64,000 nucleotides of DNA from UBA3871 sp002392265 (GCA_946614255.1 CAMOGS010000048.1:1-64000), one strand, 5' to 3'; shown: positions 26,263-36,123, numbered from the stretch's first letter. Notes: generated by a model not told the origin, from the letters alone. Numbers and translations: made by a program.

Positions 26263-29200
26263 TTATGGAACTACCGTAATCGGAATATCCGTAAGCTCGG
26301 TGATAATCGTGCCGTCGGCTGCGAGCAGCTCGTCAAAATAGTATAAACCATCATCTTCATGGATTCTACTTGTATATCCGAGAGTTGCGCCCTCCCAGTT
26401 TACCTCATCAGGGTCGAATCCAAAGCCGCTCATTCCATATTCACCTGTATTGTCAAATACAAGCGAGTGAGCGTATCTGTCCGTATAGTTTCCTCTGAGT
26501 CTGAAGAGCTTTCCATCACCGTCAATGATATAGAATCTGCAGTTCACCGCACCGCCGACTATGCTACTGCCCACTTCAAGCATTGAGCCCTCTTCGAATG
26601 TAAGGGTGAGGGTTGCGTCGGAGCTGTCATATACTGCCGAAGGGCTAGGCTCCTGTGTTGTAGCCGCTAATATAGCTGTAGCTCCAACCGGTTCCGAATC
26701 TACTTCTATTGTCTCGAGTGCCATATTCTTGCTGCCACTGTTAAGTCTCACAAAGAACCTGCCCTCAGGCACCTCACTCGGCAACCAATCTTCATCAATA
26801 TGGAAGAAGGTAGTGCCAAGCTGCTGTGTATGGTTGTCGTTCCATCTGAACTCGTCGGTCCAGTCCATATCCGAGCCTTGTATCTGAGTTGAGTTATCCC
26901 AGCTGGTTCCGTACTTAATCATATAAGTGCCGTTGGTAGTCGGATTCAAAAGCCTTCCTCTGAGGTCGACTCTGATGAGGCTCCTGTCCTCCGATGCGGC
27001 TACGCTGTCTATATTAACTGCCGAATCCTGAATAGGGATAGGATTTTCTGCCGTTATTGCGGCCATAGGGTTTCCGTTCGTATCTGCAACCGCAGTTCCG
27101 TTATAGGTAAGGCCCATATTCATGCCTTCAAGGCTCTCCACACCAAGCTCCATAAAGTAGCGCGTTCTGCCGCTTACTGCAGCGGTTGTCGAAACGCTTA
27201 CAGAGCTGATTGTACCTGCTGCGCCCGTAAAGCCAAAGCCCTCTCCGTTAGTCGGCACATCTACGTCTTCGCTCATTTCGACAACAATTTTGTTTCTCGC
27301 TCCATTTAAGAATGCCGATAAAATGCGAGGTGCTACAGTGTCTCGAGCGTTCTCAGTGCCTGTAATGTACAGCTCGCCGAATTGCTGACTAGCCGCCACA
27401 AAAATCGGCTGGTCTGAAATTACATTACCCTGCTTTAGGATAAATGCAAAGAATGCGCCGGAGTCAGCATCCTGCCACTCATTAAAGTCTATACTTATCG
27501 TTTCTTCGTCTGCCGAGTCTATACGCCCGTAGACAAGTGCACTTGCCTGATTTACATAGTTTGAATGCCCGTGAAGCACATCATAGGAATCAGGGTAGCC
27601 ATTACCTCGTTTTCCTACAAATATTCCGTAAACCTCCGTATCCGCTGCCTCTGCAAGCTTTAGTGTTATATCAAAGCCATCTGCTCTGCAAGCTACCTGC
27701 GGATATCCATCCGCAAAGCCAACGATATTGCTGCTTAATATCGGCTGTGATGTTATAGGGTTACCCTCCGCGAGGCGGTAGGTGAAGGTGAGGTTGCTGC
27801 CTATTACATTGCAGTTTCCATCGTTAGCCGGGCAGTTTCCACCCTCGTTAAGAGGTGTTACTGTTGCCCCACCCATTTTAGGATTCATATATTCAATGCC
27901 CGTAACCTTTACGGTATAAAGTCCGTCTGAGCCTTCAACAGGATTGGATGTTACAAGGCTATAACCACTGCCAAGGGAAACAGGGACTTTAGCCCCGCCC
28001 GTGCCGAGCATATATGTGTATGGACCCACGTCAACATATCCGTAATCATTAAGAGTGAGCGTTGAATCCGATGGTACATCGGTATAGGTTCCTGCTCCAA
28101 AGTTGTACATGCCCCAGCCGATATAAAGGTCTGCAGGCTCGATTACAACAGGAGTTCCGCCCGTCTTTATATCGTTAAGGTTTCCCTGCTTTGGAATTGC
28201 GTAGTATAGATATCTGCCGGTACGTGAAACGCTACGCACAGTCTCATAGCTTCCCGCAGGGTCGTAGAAATCCCAACCAAAGCCACCGCTTGCTGTGGAA
28301 CTCAACCTCGTGATTACTTCATCAAGATTAAGACCTTGACTTCTAAGCGCTGACCAAGAGGTTGCTATGTTTCTATACTTTTGTCTCTCACTAGAGCTGC
28401 TTCCGTCAAAGCAGAAGATATAATAGTTATTTGCCTGGTCTTCTGTCAGATTAAACGCAGGATGATCCTGTCCGTCATATGTGCCGGTATATCCTGTAAT
28501 CCAGCCCGGTTCTATTGTGTAGCTGTATGTATATTCACCTGTCAGGGAGAAGTTTGGTGTCTCGTAAACATATTCCGGCTCAGGATCTACAATCGGAATG
28601 CCATGTCCGATACTTGACGGAGTGGTAACTGCAATACAATTAACCTTTACCGTGCCGGAGTTTGCGGTAAGTTTAAAGCCGCTGGCATAGCCCGGAGCCA
28701 ATGTAAATATTTCTGTTGGCTGTCCATTATCGTCAAATCCTGCAATATCCATCGATATCGGCTCAAATATACCATCAGGCGATACAATGCCAAGCTGCGC
28801 GCTTACAGGAATCTCTGTCGTATCCGAAGGGAAAGTGCCTGAATTGCCGGTGACTTCATTTCCGCTTGCATCTACCCATCTAACCTCAAGTTCCTTTCTT
28901 GAAATCCTAACATGGAGTGTACCTGTCTTTTCCTCGTAAGGTGCTGTATGCCCTATTGCGTAGTAAGGATAGTCACCACTGTCAGCGACATACATTACCT
29001 CGCTGATATCTTGCCTATTATCACTTATGTCATGTTCATTGCAATAGTTGTTCCTAAATTCATTATTGTAGAGAAGATATTGTTCCACTACCAGTCTGTA
29101 ATAATCCGGTTCTGGCTCGCCTGCCTCAGCAAGGCTTACCTTTACCTCTTCATAGTTTGCCTTTGCATCCGCGAGGACTGCCGCAAAGGATGTATATTCC

Positions 29201-30471
29201 TCTACAGTCTTAAATACAAAGATATCGCTTTCGCTGAACTTTACATATGGGTCTTCTGTGAATACACGCTTTGGTCCTTGTGAGAAATAATCAAATGCGC
29301 CTGTATATCCCGTGAGATATCCCGACTCAGGAATACCGTTTTCGCTTGCGCTCGAGCTGCCGCTACTGTGGCTGCCCGAAGTCTGCGCTGCAGTGCCCTC
29401 TACAGTCACGCTGCCGCCTTCGAAGCTTACCTTTCCGGCGTCAATTGTGGCATTTTGGGAAACCTCCACCTTTTCGAAAACCTGCTCGGAGGCTACACTG
29501 CTCGCATTTCCGCTGCCTGCATCAGCCTTTGCATCGCTTATTGCCTGCAAGGTTTCTTCGGTCTTTGCAGTTTCCTGCTGCTCCTGCTCTGCGATGGCTT
29601 TGTCGAGTGCCTGCGGATCGCTTGCCATTTCTGTAACCTGCTGCTTTGCGCTATCCGATACATTGAGCGTATCAAGCACCGTTTCGCCCACCTTTTCGAG
29701 AATCTGAGCAACGCTCGAGGTAAGTGCCTCGGCTACGGATGTACCCTGCTTGATTGCAGCATTTTCGATGATGGCTCTCGCGCCGAAGTTGTCGACAACG
29801 AGATCTCCCTTTACAAGAGTCTGCCCGGCTCCCGTGGTTTCCGCTGCTTTGTTTACGGCAAGCTGCTGACCTGCGGAAAGGCCGGTGGGCATGGCATTAC
29901 CCATGCCTGTCTTTACATCGGTAAATCCCGAAAAGAGCTGCATCGAAGTCTTTGGCATCAGTACATTTGCCAGCTGCGATTTCTGCGAGCCTGCGCGCTG
30001 TATAGCCTCAAGCACCTTTTCGAGGACAACCCTTATTGTGCCGCTCGTTCCGCGGACACCGGTTGTGAGGTTACTCGTCTTTATGTTCATTGACTCACTG
30101 CCTGAAAGCTTTTTGTCTACATCAAAGAACAGCTGCCCGCTTTTGACATTTATTTCTATTTTCTTTCCCGACTTTTCTATCTTTACCTTCGTATTCTGGT
30201 CGAGCTTTAACGCTTTTGCATCATCGAGACTGATGTAGCAATACGAAGCCACACCCGTCTTTACGGTATAGCCCGAAAGGAGCTTTGTACCGTCGCTGAC
30301 GTTTACGTCCTTGCCCTTTTCGGTCGTGATGCTGACTTTTCCGTCAAAGCCCGCAATCTTCATCACAGTCGCAGTCGTGCTTCCCGCAGACGAGCCTGCC
30401 GCAAATGCGGAGCCTGCGCCGAAGGTAAATACGAGAGCAAGTATTAATACTAAACTTACTATCCTTTTCAT
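26263..30471 (-). CDS. Secreted FecR-domain modular surface protein C (1402 aa)
   Basis: Signal peptide 1-24; FecR domain about 36-200 (YISLDDAKALKLD, NLTTGVRGTSG); helical segment 225-320; Ser-rich linker 360-380. Two Y modules follow (YLTGYTGAFD at 385 and WITGYTGTYDGQ at 656). Unlike paralogs A and B it has no S module. The C-terminal third instead holds Ig-like domains, including one that begins DTVAPRILSAFLNG and continues KIVVEMSEDVDVP, which resembles SwmB-type domains, and ends without a wall-anchor motif. It starts 16 bp after the NHL-SLH gene, so the two form an operon. The role is unknown. Confidence 0.86.
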   Translation of the reverse strand: MKRIVSLVLILALVFTFGAGSAFAAGSSAGSTTATVMKIAGFDGKVSITTEKGKDVNVSDGTKLLSGYTVKTGVASYCYISLDDAKALKLDQNTKVKIEKSGKKIEINVKSGQLFFDVDKKLSGSESMNIKTSNLTTGVRGTSGTIRVVLEKVLEAIQRAGSQKSQLANVLMPKTSMQLFSGFTDVKTGMGNAMPTGLSAGQQLAVNKAAETTGAGQTLVKGDLVVDNFGARAIIENAAIKQGTSVAEALTSSVAQILEKVGETVLDTLNVSDSAKQQVTEMASDPQALDKAIAEQEQQETAKTEETLQAISDAKADAGSGNASSVASEQVFEKVEVSQNATIDAGKVSFEGGSVTVEGTAAQTSGSHSSGSSSASENGIPESGYLTGYTGAFDYFSQGPKRVFTEDPYVKFSESDIFVFKTVEEYTSFAAVLADAKANYEEVKVSLAEAGEPEPDYYRLVVEQYLLYNNEFRNNYCNEHDISDNRQDISEVMYVADSGDYPYYAIGHTAPYEEKTGTLHVRISRKELEVRWVDASGNEVTGNSGTFPSDTTEIPVSAQLGIVSPDGIFEPISMDIAGFDDNGQPTEIFTLAPGYASGFKLTANSGTVKVNCIAVTTPSSIGHGIPIVDPEPEYVYETPNFSLTGEYTYSYTIEPGWITGYTGTYDGQDHPAFNLTEDQANNYYIFCFDGSSSSERQKYRNIATSWSALRSQGLNLDEVITRLSSTASGGFGWDFYDPAGSYETVRSVSRTGRYLYYAIPKQGNLNDIKTGGTPVVIEPADLYIGWGMYNFGAGTYTDVPSDSTLTLNDYGYVDVGPYTYMLGTGGAKVPVSLGSGYSLVTSNPVEGSDGLYTVKVTGIEYMNPKMGGATVTPLNEGGNCPANDGNCNVIGSNLTFTYRLAEGNPITSQPILSSNIVGFADGYPQVACRADGFDITLKLAEAADTEVYGIFVGKRGNGYPDSYDVLHGHSNYVNQASALVYGRIDSADEETISIDFNEWQDADSGAFFAFILKQGNVISDQPIFVAASQQFGELYITGTENARDTVAPRILSAFLNGARNKIVVEMSEDVDVPTNGEGFGFTGAAGTISSVSVSTTAAVSGRTRYFMELGVESLEGMNMGLTYNGTAVADTNGNPMAAITAENPIPIQDSAVNIDSVAASEDRSLIRVDLRGRLLNPTTNGTYMIKYGTSWDNSTQIQGSDMDWTDEFRWNDNHTQQLGTTFFHIDEDWLPSEVPEGRFFVRLNSGSKNMALETIEVDSEPVGATAILAATTQEPSPSAVYDSSDATLTLTFEEGSMLEVGSSIVGGAVNCRFYIIDGDGKLFRLRGNYTDRYAHSLVFDNTGEYGMSGFGFDPDEVNWEGATLGYTSRIHEDDGLYYFDELLAADGTIITELTDIPITVVP

Positions 30472-30487
30472 TGTCTGTTCTCCAAAC

Positions 30488-31993
30488 TTACTTTACATCC
30501 GAAAGGTTCTTTAGAATCTGCGCAACCTCTGCTCTGGTAGCAGTGTCACCGGCTGCCAGATTTCCGTCTTTACCCTTTATTACGCCCTTTCCGACTGCCC
30601 AGATCAGAGCATCCTTTGCCCATGACGGAGCCTTGTCCGCATCAGGCATGGCGTTAAAGCTTTCCTTTGCTGCACTGCTGAGCGTAGTATCCATCTTCAT
30701 CAGCTTTGCATAAGAATATATGATTGCTGCCATCTGGCCGCGTGTAACATTGTCATTTGGTGCGAAAAGTCCGCCGCCTATGCCGTTTACCAGGCCATTG
30801 TCAGCAGCCCATGCAGCCGGGCCCGCATAGTAAGCACTGTCTGCCACGTCGCTGAACTTACTGTCGCCGCCGATAATTTCGCCTGCGTAGGTCTTTTCAT
30901 AAAGCCTGCCAATGACTGTCACGAACATGCCGCGTGTCATGCTTGCCTGAGGCGAGAACATGCCCTTTGCGGTGCCGTTAAAGAGGCCTCCCGTGTAAGC
31001 ATAGTCCACCGCATCATAGTACCAAGCCTTTGCCGGCACGTCATAGAAGTCAGAGACCGACTTTGCCTCAGCCGAAAGGTCCAGAACTACAACTCCCGCA
31101 TCGCTGTCGGCCACATAGAGCTTGCCATCCGAGATAGCCATATCTGCCGGGTCAGCCGGGAATGTATCGAGTGCCTTTGCATCAGCCTTTAAGAAGGTGG
31201 AAACTGTGCCGTCCTCAATCACACGGATTGCATTGTTTCCGCAGTCGCCGACATAGAGCTTGTTTGAAGCTTTATCAAAGGCAAGTCCTGTCGGATTGAG
31301 GAAAAGTGCCTTGCTGCCGATTCCGTCAATATACCCGCCGTCAGCAGATGCGCCGGCAATGATGGAAAGAGCTTTGCCGTCGTATTTCAATACTCTGTGA
31401 TTGCCCGTGTCTGCAATATAAAGGTTTTTACCGTCCCATGCGAGACCCTTTGGTGCGGAAAGACCGCTGACGATTGTCGCTACCTTTCCGTCCTTTGTGA
31501 GAGACAGAACTCTGTCATTGCCTGTGTCAGCAATGTAGAGTGTGCCTTTACCGTCGCTTGCAAGAGCAGTCGGAAGTGAGAGCTTTGCTTCTTTACCGAG
31601 CAGCGTCTTTACACTGCCGCCTTCAATGTAGCGAAGGAGATTGTTTGCAGTGTCGCTCACCGCAAGGCCGTTCATGAAGCCTTCGATGTCGGTCGGACGG
31701 TTAAAGAGTGCCTTTGCGTTTTCGCTGTCAAGGAAACCGCCTGCCGCTTCGCCGAGCATGTCCTCAGGAAGGAGCTTTCCCGCAAAATCGGTCCACTCAC
31801 TGCTGCCCTTTGCCTCTTTCATAATGAGGTTTGAAAGGTGGTCGACCGCATAGATATCGCCTGCCGCATCAACGTAGATGCCCGTTACTTCCTTGAACGT
31901 AACGCCTGTTTCATCTTCGCCTGCTGCAAATGCAGGAACACCCATTGCAAATACCATTACCGCTGCCATAAGGCACGCCAAAAGTCTTTTCAT
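30488..31993 (-). CDS. NHL-repeat beta-propeller protein with three SLH domains
   Basis: 501 aa with a signal peptide (ends VPAFAAG). Residues 35-310 are NHL-type propeller blades with recurring LYIADTGNDRVL-, LYIADTGNHRVL- and LYVGDCGNNAIR-like motifs. From about 318 three S-layer homology domains follow (KAWYYDAVDYAYTGGLF, YYAGPAAWAADNGLVNGIGGG, SWAKDALIWAVGKGVI), each with a TR[GA] motif. SLH domains bind pyruvylated secondary cell-wall polymers, so this protein is held on the cell surface. As first gene of the operon with FecR protein C, it could provide the surface anchor that the FecR proteins lack (inference). Confidence 0.9.
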   Translation of the reverse strand: MKRLLACLMAAVMVFAMGVPAFAAGEDETGVTFKEVTGIYVDAAGDIYAVDHLSNLIMKEAKGSSEWTDFAGKLLPEDMLGEAAGGFLDSENAKALFNRPTDIEGFMNGLAVSDTANNLLRYIEGGSVKTLLGKEAKLSLPTALASDGKGTLYIADTGNDRVLSLTKDGKVATIVSGLSAPKGLAWDGKNLYIADTGNHRVLKYDGKALSIIAGASADGGYIDGIGSKALFLNPTGLAFDKASNKLYVGDCGNNAIRVIEDGTVSTFLKADAKALDTFPADPADMAISDGKLYVADSDAGVVVLDLSAEAKSVSDFYDVPAKAWYYDAVDYAYTGGLFNGTAKGMFSPQASMTRGMFVTVIGRLYEKTYAGEIIGGDSKFSDVADSAYYAGPAAWAADNGLVNGIGGGLFAPNDNVTRGQMAAIIYSYAKLMKMDTTLSSAAKESFNAMPDADKAPSWAKDALIWAVGKGVIKGKDGNLAAGDTATRAEVAQILKNLSDVK

Positions 31994-32121
31994 AGTATTT
32001 TCTCCATTTCATTATTATATTACCTACCGGAGCGCCAATTATCCCGCTCGGCATCCCGGGAATTGATACACCAATCCAAGTTATTATTATAATATAAAAC
32101 AAATTAATTGAAAAGTATATA
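31994..32121. other. Leader/promoter region of the NHL-SLH gene
   Basis: On the minus strand a TATAAT box with a weak TTTTCA at 17 bp lies near 32085-32115, giving a leader of about 90 bases with GGAGA ahead of the start. Nothing else is recognised. Confidence 0.4.
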
Positions 32122-32156
32122 AAATCCACTTTGGGGGCAAATTCCAAAGTGGATTT
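32122..32156 (-). terminator. Terminator of polC
   Basis: 13-bp stem AAATCCACTTTGG / CCAAAGTGGATTT (32122-32134, 32144-32156), 25 bp past the polC stop, followed on the minus strand by TATATACTTTTC. The arms resemble the terminators at 17797 and 18427. Confidence 0.8.
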
Positions 32157-32181
32157 AAAGTGGATTTATAAAGCTTTTTTG

Positions 32182-35100
32182 TTAAAAAAGCGAAAGCTGG
32201 TCGGTTTCGGGCAGGCCGTTTAACAGACCGTTTGCCCGAAGCACTTCAATAGCGGATTTGTTCTGACCGCCGCGGATTCGAACATCCTCGACAGTTTCGT
32301 AAGGGCGCTCTCTGTAGCCGCAAACAAGTGCGTTTGCAGCTGTTTCGCCCATTCCCGTCAGTGCCAGGAAAGGAAGCAGCACGCGGGCCTTACCATGCTC
32401 GGCTTCGCCTGCCTTGCCATAGTCCTTTTCGTCTGCGGTTGCGCTTTCCGGGTAGTGGATTTTGAACTTTGTCGCATCGGAAAGCTCAAACGATGCGGGC
32501 TCGAACTCAAAGCCTCTCGCAAACATTTCGTATGCAACCTCGTAAACGAGATATTCGTCGCCTTCCTTTTGTGAAGCCTCTTTGCCCTTTGCCTCTATCA
32601 ATTCCATTTCCTTTAGCACGGCATTTTTGCCGCGAAGGATAACCTCTGAATTGAAGTTGTCTATTTTAGTGGTAAAATAAACTGCATAAAACGCTGCAGG
32701 GAAATGTACCTTGAACCATGCGAGTCTGAATGACATCATTACATATGCCACCGCATGGGCGCGCGGGAACATGTACTCGATTCTTTGGCAGGATTCGATA
32801 TACCAGTCCGGGACATCGTTTTTCTGCATCAAAGCCTTCCATTCATCCCATTCCTTGCACTTTCCCTTTGCAACCTTTCCCTTTCGGACATTCTCCATGA
32901 TTTTGAAGGCTGTCTTGTTTGGCAGGCCCTTCAGAATCAGGTAGTTCATAATGTCGTCACGGGTTGATATTACTTCCTTCATTGTGGCATCGCCGCTCTT
33001 TATGAATTCCTTTGCGTTACCCAGCCACACCCCGGTTCCATGCGAAAAGCCCGAAAGGCGAACCAGGTCGGCAAACTTGTCAGGCTTTGTATCGTCGAGC
33101 ATGCCGCGTACAAAGGATGTTCCAAACTCAGGGATAGCATAGCTGCCGTGAGTGAATTTGTAATCCGGATCCTCTATCGAGAGTGACTCTATGCCGTTAA
33201 ATATCTTTAATACATCCTTGTCGGAAAGGTCTGTATCCTGAGGGTCAATACCCGTTAATTCCTGAAGCTGTCTGATCTGCGAAGGCACATCATGACCGAG
33301 TATATCGAGCTTTAACAGGTTCTCGTCAATCTTGTGATAATCAAAATGTGTCGTTATCATATCCGATTTGACATCGTTTGCAGGATGCTGCACCGGACAG
33401 AATTCATAGATTTCATGATCGTCCGGGCATATTACCATGCCGCCCGGGTGCTGACCTGTCGTGCGCTTTACGCCCGTGCAGCCCTTTGCCAGCCTGTCCG
33501 CCTCGAATTTGTTTACCGGAATACCTCTTTCCTCATGGTATTTCATTACATAGCCGTAAGCGGTTTTATCCGCTACCGTGCCTACGGTTCCGGCTTTGAA
33601 TACGTTCTTTTCACCGAAGATTTCGCCTACGTATCTATGCGCAATCGGCTGATATTCACCCGCGAAATTAAGGTCGATATCAGGCTCCTTGTCGCCTTCG
33701 AATCCGAGGAAGGTTTCAAAAGGAATGGTAAAGCCGTCCCTCTTCATCATTGTGCCGCATTCGGGACATTTGCGCGGAGGCATATCGTTTCCGCAGTCGT
33801 ATTCTCCCGCTCCGTAAATGTCGTCGCCCCATTCGAGCTTTTTGCAGGCGGGACAGATATAGTGAACAGGCAGCGGATTAACCTCCGTAATCCCGGCCAT
33901 GGTAGCCGCAAAGGATGAACCTACGGAACCACGCGAGCCTACCAGATATCCGTCGTCATTCGATTTTTTTACCAGCATCTGTGCCGAAACATACATCACG
34001 GCATAGCCGTTGTCGCAGACCGAGTTTACCTCTCTGTCGAGTCTGTCCTGAATGAACGGCGGCAGCGGATCGCCGTATATTTTGTGAGCCCTGTCGTAGC
34101 AGGTCTTTTTCAGTGTTTCTACTGCACCGTCGATTTTCGGAGGATACTTGCCCTTTGGCACCGGCAGAATCTCTTCCGTCATGTTCATGATAGCCTGCGT
34201 GTTTTCGACAACCACGCGGCGTGCTGTTTCTTCGCCGAGATATGCGAACTCTTCGAGCATTTCGTCGGTGGTGCGCATGTAGAGGCCTTCGCCGTCTTCC
34301 GCATCCTTGTAGCCCATGCCCGCCATCAGTATGTTGCGATAAATCGCATCGTCAGGCTCGGCATAGTGTGAGTCGGTCGTCGCACAGACGGGCTTTCCGA
34401 GCTTGTCCGCGAGTGCCACTATGCGGCGGTTTATATCGCGCAGACCTTCGATGTCCTGCACGCGGCGGCTCCTGTGCTCGCCCTTTGCCGTAACCGTGTC
34501 TTCCGTCAGGAAGCGGTTGTTTATCAGAGGCTGAATCTCAAGGTAGTCGTAAAATGATGCGACTTTCTCGATTTCGGATTCTTCCTTGCCTTCGAGAATT
34601 GCCTCGTAAAGCTCGCCCGCAGAGCAGGCGGAGCCCAGTATCAGACCCTCTCTGTGCGCCTCGATGACGGAGCGCGGGAGCCTCGGTTTTTTATAGAAAT
34701 AATTAAGATGCGAATATGAAACCAGCTTGTAGAGGTTTTTGAGCCCTGTCTGGTTTTTTGCGATGATTATAATGTGGTACGAGCGCTGAGTTTTATACTC
34801 GATTTTGCCGTCGTCACCCTCGTAGCCCTCGGATTCCACTAGGTAGCCTTCCATGCCGTAGATAATCTTTATCGGCCTGCCTGCCTTTGCTTCATCCTGC
34901 GCCTGGCTGTGCGCATCCGGGAATGCCTGTACCACTCCGTGGTCGGTGACTGCGACTGCCGGCTGTCCCCACATGGCAGCTGTGTGAACGAGGTTTTTGA
35001 CAGGGTTTAATCCGTCCATCGCACTCATCTGAGTATGCGCATGAAGCTCCACTCTCTTTTCCTCGCAGGTATCCTTTCTGCCGACAGGGCGCTCGCCTTT

Positions 35101-36123
35101 TTCTATTGAATCTATCATGGCGATGAGAGCTTTTTCGTACTCGTCGTACTTCATTTCGCCGTGAACCTTTACATAGTCGCCCTCCTGGAGGTTATTATTT
35201 ATATCGTCCCATTTTTGCGGCAGGCAAAAGCATTTTAAGCCGATGCTCGTCTTTCCGTCCGTGATGGCCAGGCTGACGAGCTTTTTTGCGCCGTTTTGAA
35301 CGTCTCTTTCGCTCTTTTCAAAGAGTATGCCGCGTAGGTTTACCATGCCCGTCTCGGCTGTAACGGTGCGCATGTCGGTGAATGCCGCATCGTCTCCTAT
35401 AGGCTTTCCCATAATCAGATCGCCCTCTACAGGCTGGTATTTATCCTTTTTGCGCCATCCGCCCTGAGGTCTTGCGTTTTCTCCGCTTTTGCCCTCGCCA
35501 GAAGCCTTGGCAGCGCTGCCGCCGTATACCCTGTTTGGATCGCTTGCTGCCTCCTGCGCCAGCTTTGCGGCTGCGGCAAGCTCTGCGGCGTATGCGGCTT
35601 CTCTCGCCTCTTCACTCTTTCTGGTATATTCTTCGTCGTTTATGAAGACGATTTTTTGCGTTATGCCAAAGTCGCGGCTGAGGATTTCCTGAAAGCGGTA
35701 AGCGACCTCTGCATTCAGTCTGCCGACTACCGTTTCACCGACTGCCTTTATTGTTATTTTGCCCTCCGCCTCGTCGATTTTTGCGCTGTCGCAGTGAATT
35801 GTCCGCGTAAGCGGTGAAAAATCGCCGTTTATCTCTGCGATTGCGCGTGGCAGTGCCAGCCGCAGAATATCGGATTTATTCAAAGCCAGGTCCTTGTATA
35901 TGTATTCGATGTTAACGCTCTTTAGCCCCGGAACTCCGCAGGTAAGCTGAGCCTTTAGCTTTTTCTCGTCCTCGAGCGGCATGATAAAATTGAGCTCCAG
36001 CTTTAATTCAAAGCAGCTCTTTTCCGTCAGGAGTACTGCCGAGCACACCTTGCAGCGCAGCTTTTCCCTGTCATAGTTTCCGATTTTATCCCAGCTTATT
36101 GCGTTTTCAATCAGGCTTATCAT
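32182..36123 (-). CDS. polC: DNA polymerase III PolC-type alpha subunit lacking the exonuclease domain
   Basis: 1313 aa; the Gram-positive replicative polymerase. The order is: N-terminal region; OB domain (about 225-345); PHP domain (about 358-600); polymerase core with the zinc cluster CPAC (757-760), C777 and CPEC (786-789), and the catalytic EPDIDLNF (Asp815, Asp817); then the C-terminal fingers and duplex-binding parts (MFPRAHAVAYVMMSFRLAWFK). In Bacillus PolC a DEDD 3'-5' exonuclease of about 170 residues interrupts the PHP domain. Here GMEGYLVES (423-431) runs straight into TQRSYHIIIIAKN (445-457), with no DxETTG motif anywhere. PHP ligand residues appear complete (His361, His363, Asp394, His395, Glu425, His450, Asp584, His586). 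Its ATG overlaps the ispG stop (TAATG). Confidence 0.95.
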   Translation of the reverse strand: MISLIENAISWDKIGNYDREKLRCKVCSAVLLTEKSCFELKLELNFIMPLEDEKKLKAQLTCGVPGLKSVNIEYIYKDLALNKSDILRLALPRAIAEINGDFSPLTRTIHCDSAKIDEAEGKITIKAVGETVVGRLNAEVAYRFQEILSRDFGITQKIVFINDEEYTRKSEEAREAAYAAELAAAAKLAQEAASDPNRVYGGSAAKASGEGKSGENARPQGGWRKKDKYQPVEGDLIMGKPIGDDAAFTDMRTVTAETGMVNLRGILFEKSERDVQNGAKKLVSLAITDGKTSIGLKCFCLPQKWDDINNNLQEGDYVKVHGEMKYDEYEKALIAMIDSIEKGERPVGRKDTCEEKRVELHAHTQMSAMDGLNPVKNLVHTAAMWGQPAVAVTDHGVVQAFPDAHSQAQDEAKAGRPIKIIYGMEGYLVESEGYEGDDGKIEYKTQRSYHIIIIAKNQTGLKNLYKLVSYSHLNYFYKKPRLPRSVIEAHREGLILGSACSAGELYEAILEGKEESEIEKVASFYDYLEIQPLINNRFLTEDTVTAKGEHRSRRVQDIEGLRDINRRIVALADKLGKPVCATTDSHYAEPDDAIYRNILMAGMGYKDAEDGEGLYMRTTDEMLEEFAYLGEETARRVVVENTQAIMNMTEEILPVPKGKYPPKIDGAVETLKKTCYDRAHKIYGDPLPPFIQDRLDREVNSVCDNGYAVMYVSAQMLVKKSNDDGYLVGSRGSVGSSFAATMAGITEVNPLPVHYICPACKKLEWGDDIYGAGEYDCGNDMPPRKCPECGTMMKRDGFTIPFETFLGFEGDKEPDIDLNFAGEYQPIAHRYVGEIFGEKNVFKAGTVGTVADKTAYGYVMKYHEERGIPVNKFEADRLAKGCTGVKRTTGQHPGGMVICPDDHEIYEFCPVQHPANDVKSDMITTHFDYHKIDENLLKLDILGHDVPSQIRQLQELTGIDPQDTDLSDKDVLKIFNGIESLSIEDPDYKFTHGSYAIPEFGTSFVRGMLDDTKPDKFADLVRLSGFSHGTGVWLGNAKEFIKSGDATMKEVISTRDDIMNYLILKGLPNKTAFKIMENVRKGKVAKGKCKEWDEWKALMQKNDVPDWYIESCQRIEYMFPRAHAVAYVMMSFRLAWFKVHFPAAFYAVYFTTKIDNFNSEVILRGKNAVLKEMELIEAKGKEASQKEGDEYLVYEVAYEMFARGFEFEPASFELSDATKFKIHYPESATADEKDYGKAGEAEHGKARVLLPFLALTGMGETAANALVCGYRERPYETVEDVRIRGGQNKSAIEVLRANGLLNGLPETDQLSLF

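Noticed and set aside
29368..30093. Cysteine-rich 241-codon plus-strand frame
   Set aside because: Mirror of the FecR/helical region of protein C; Cys/Ala-rich composition is typical of antisense frames of Ala-rich genes here.
14277..30471. Reading the FecR proteins as anti-sigma regulators
   Set aside because: No cytoplasmic anti-sigma domain, no transmembrane segment after the signal peptide and no ECF sigma gene nearby.
31911..32147. 78-codon minus-strand frame ahead of the NHL-SLH gene
   Set aside because: It overlaps the start of the NHL-SLH gene out of frame and spans the polC terminator.
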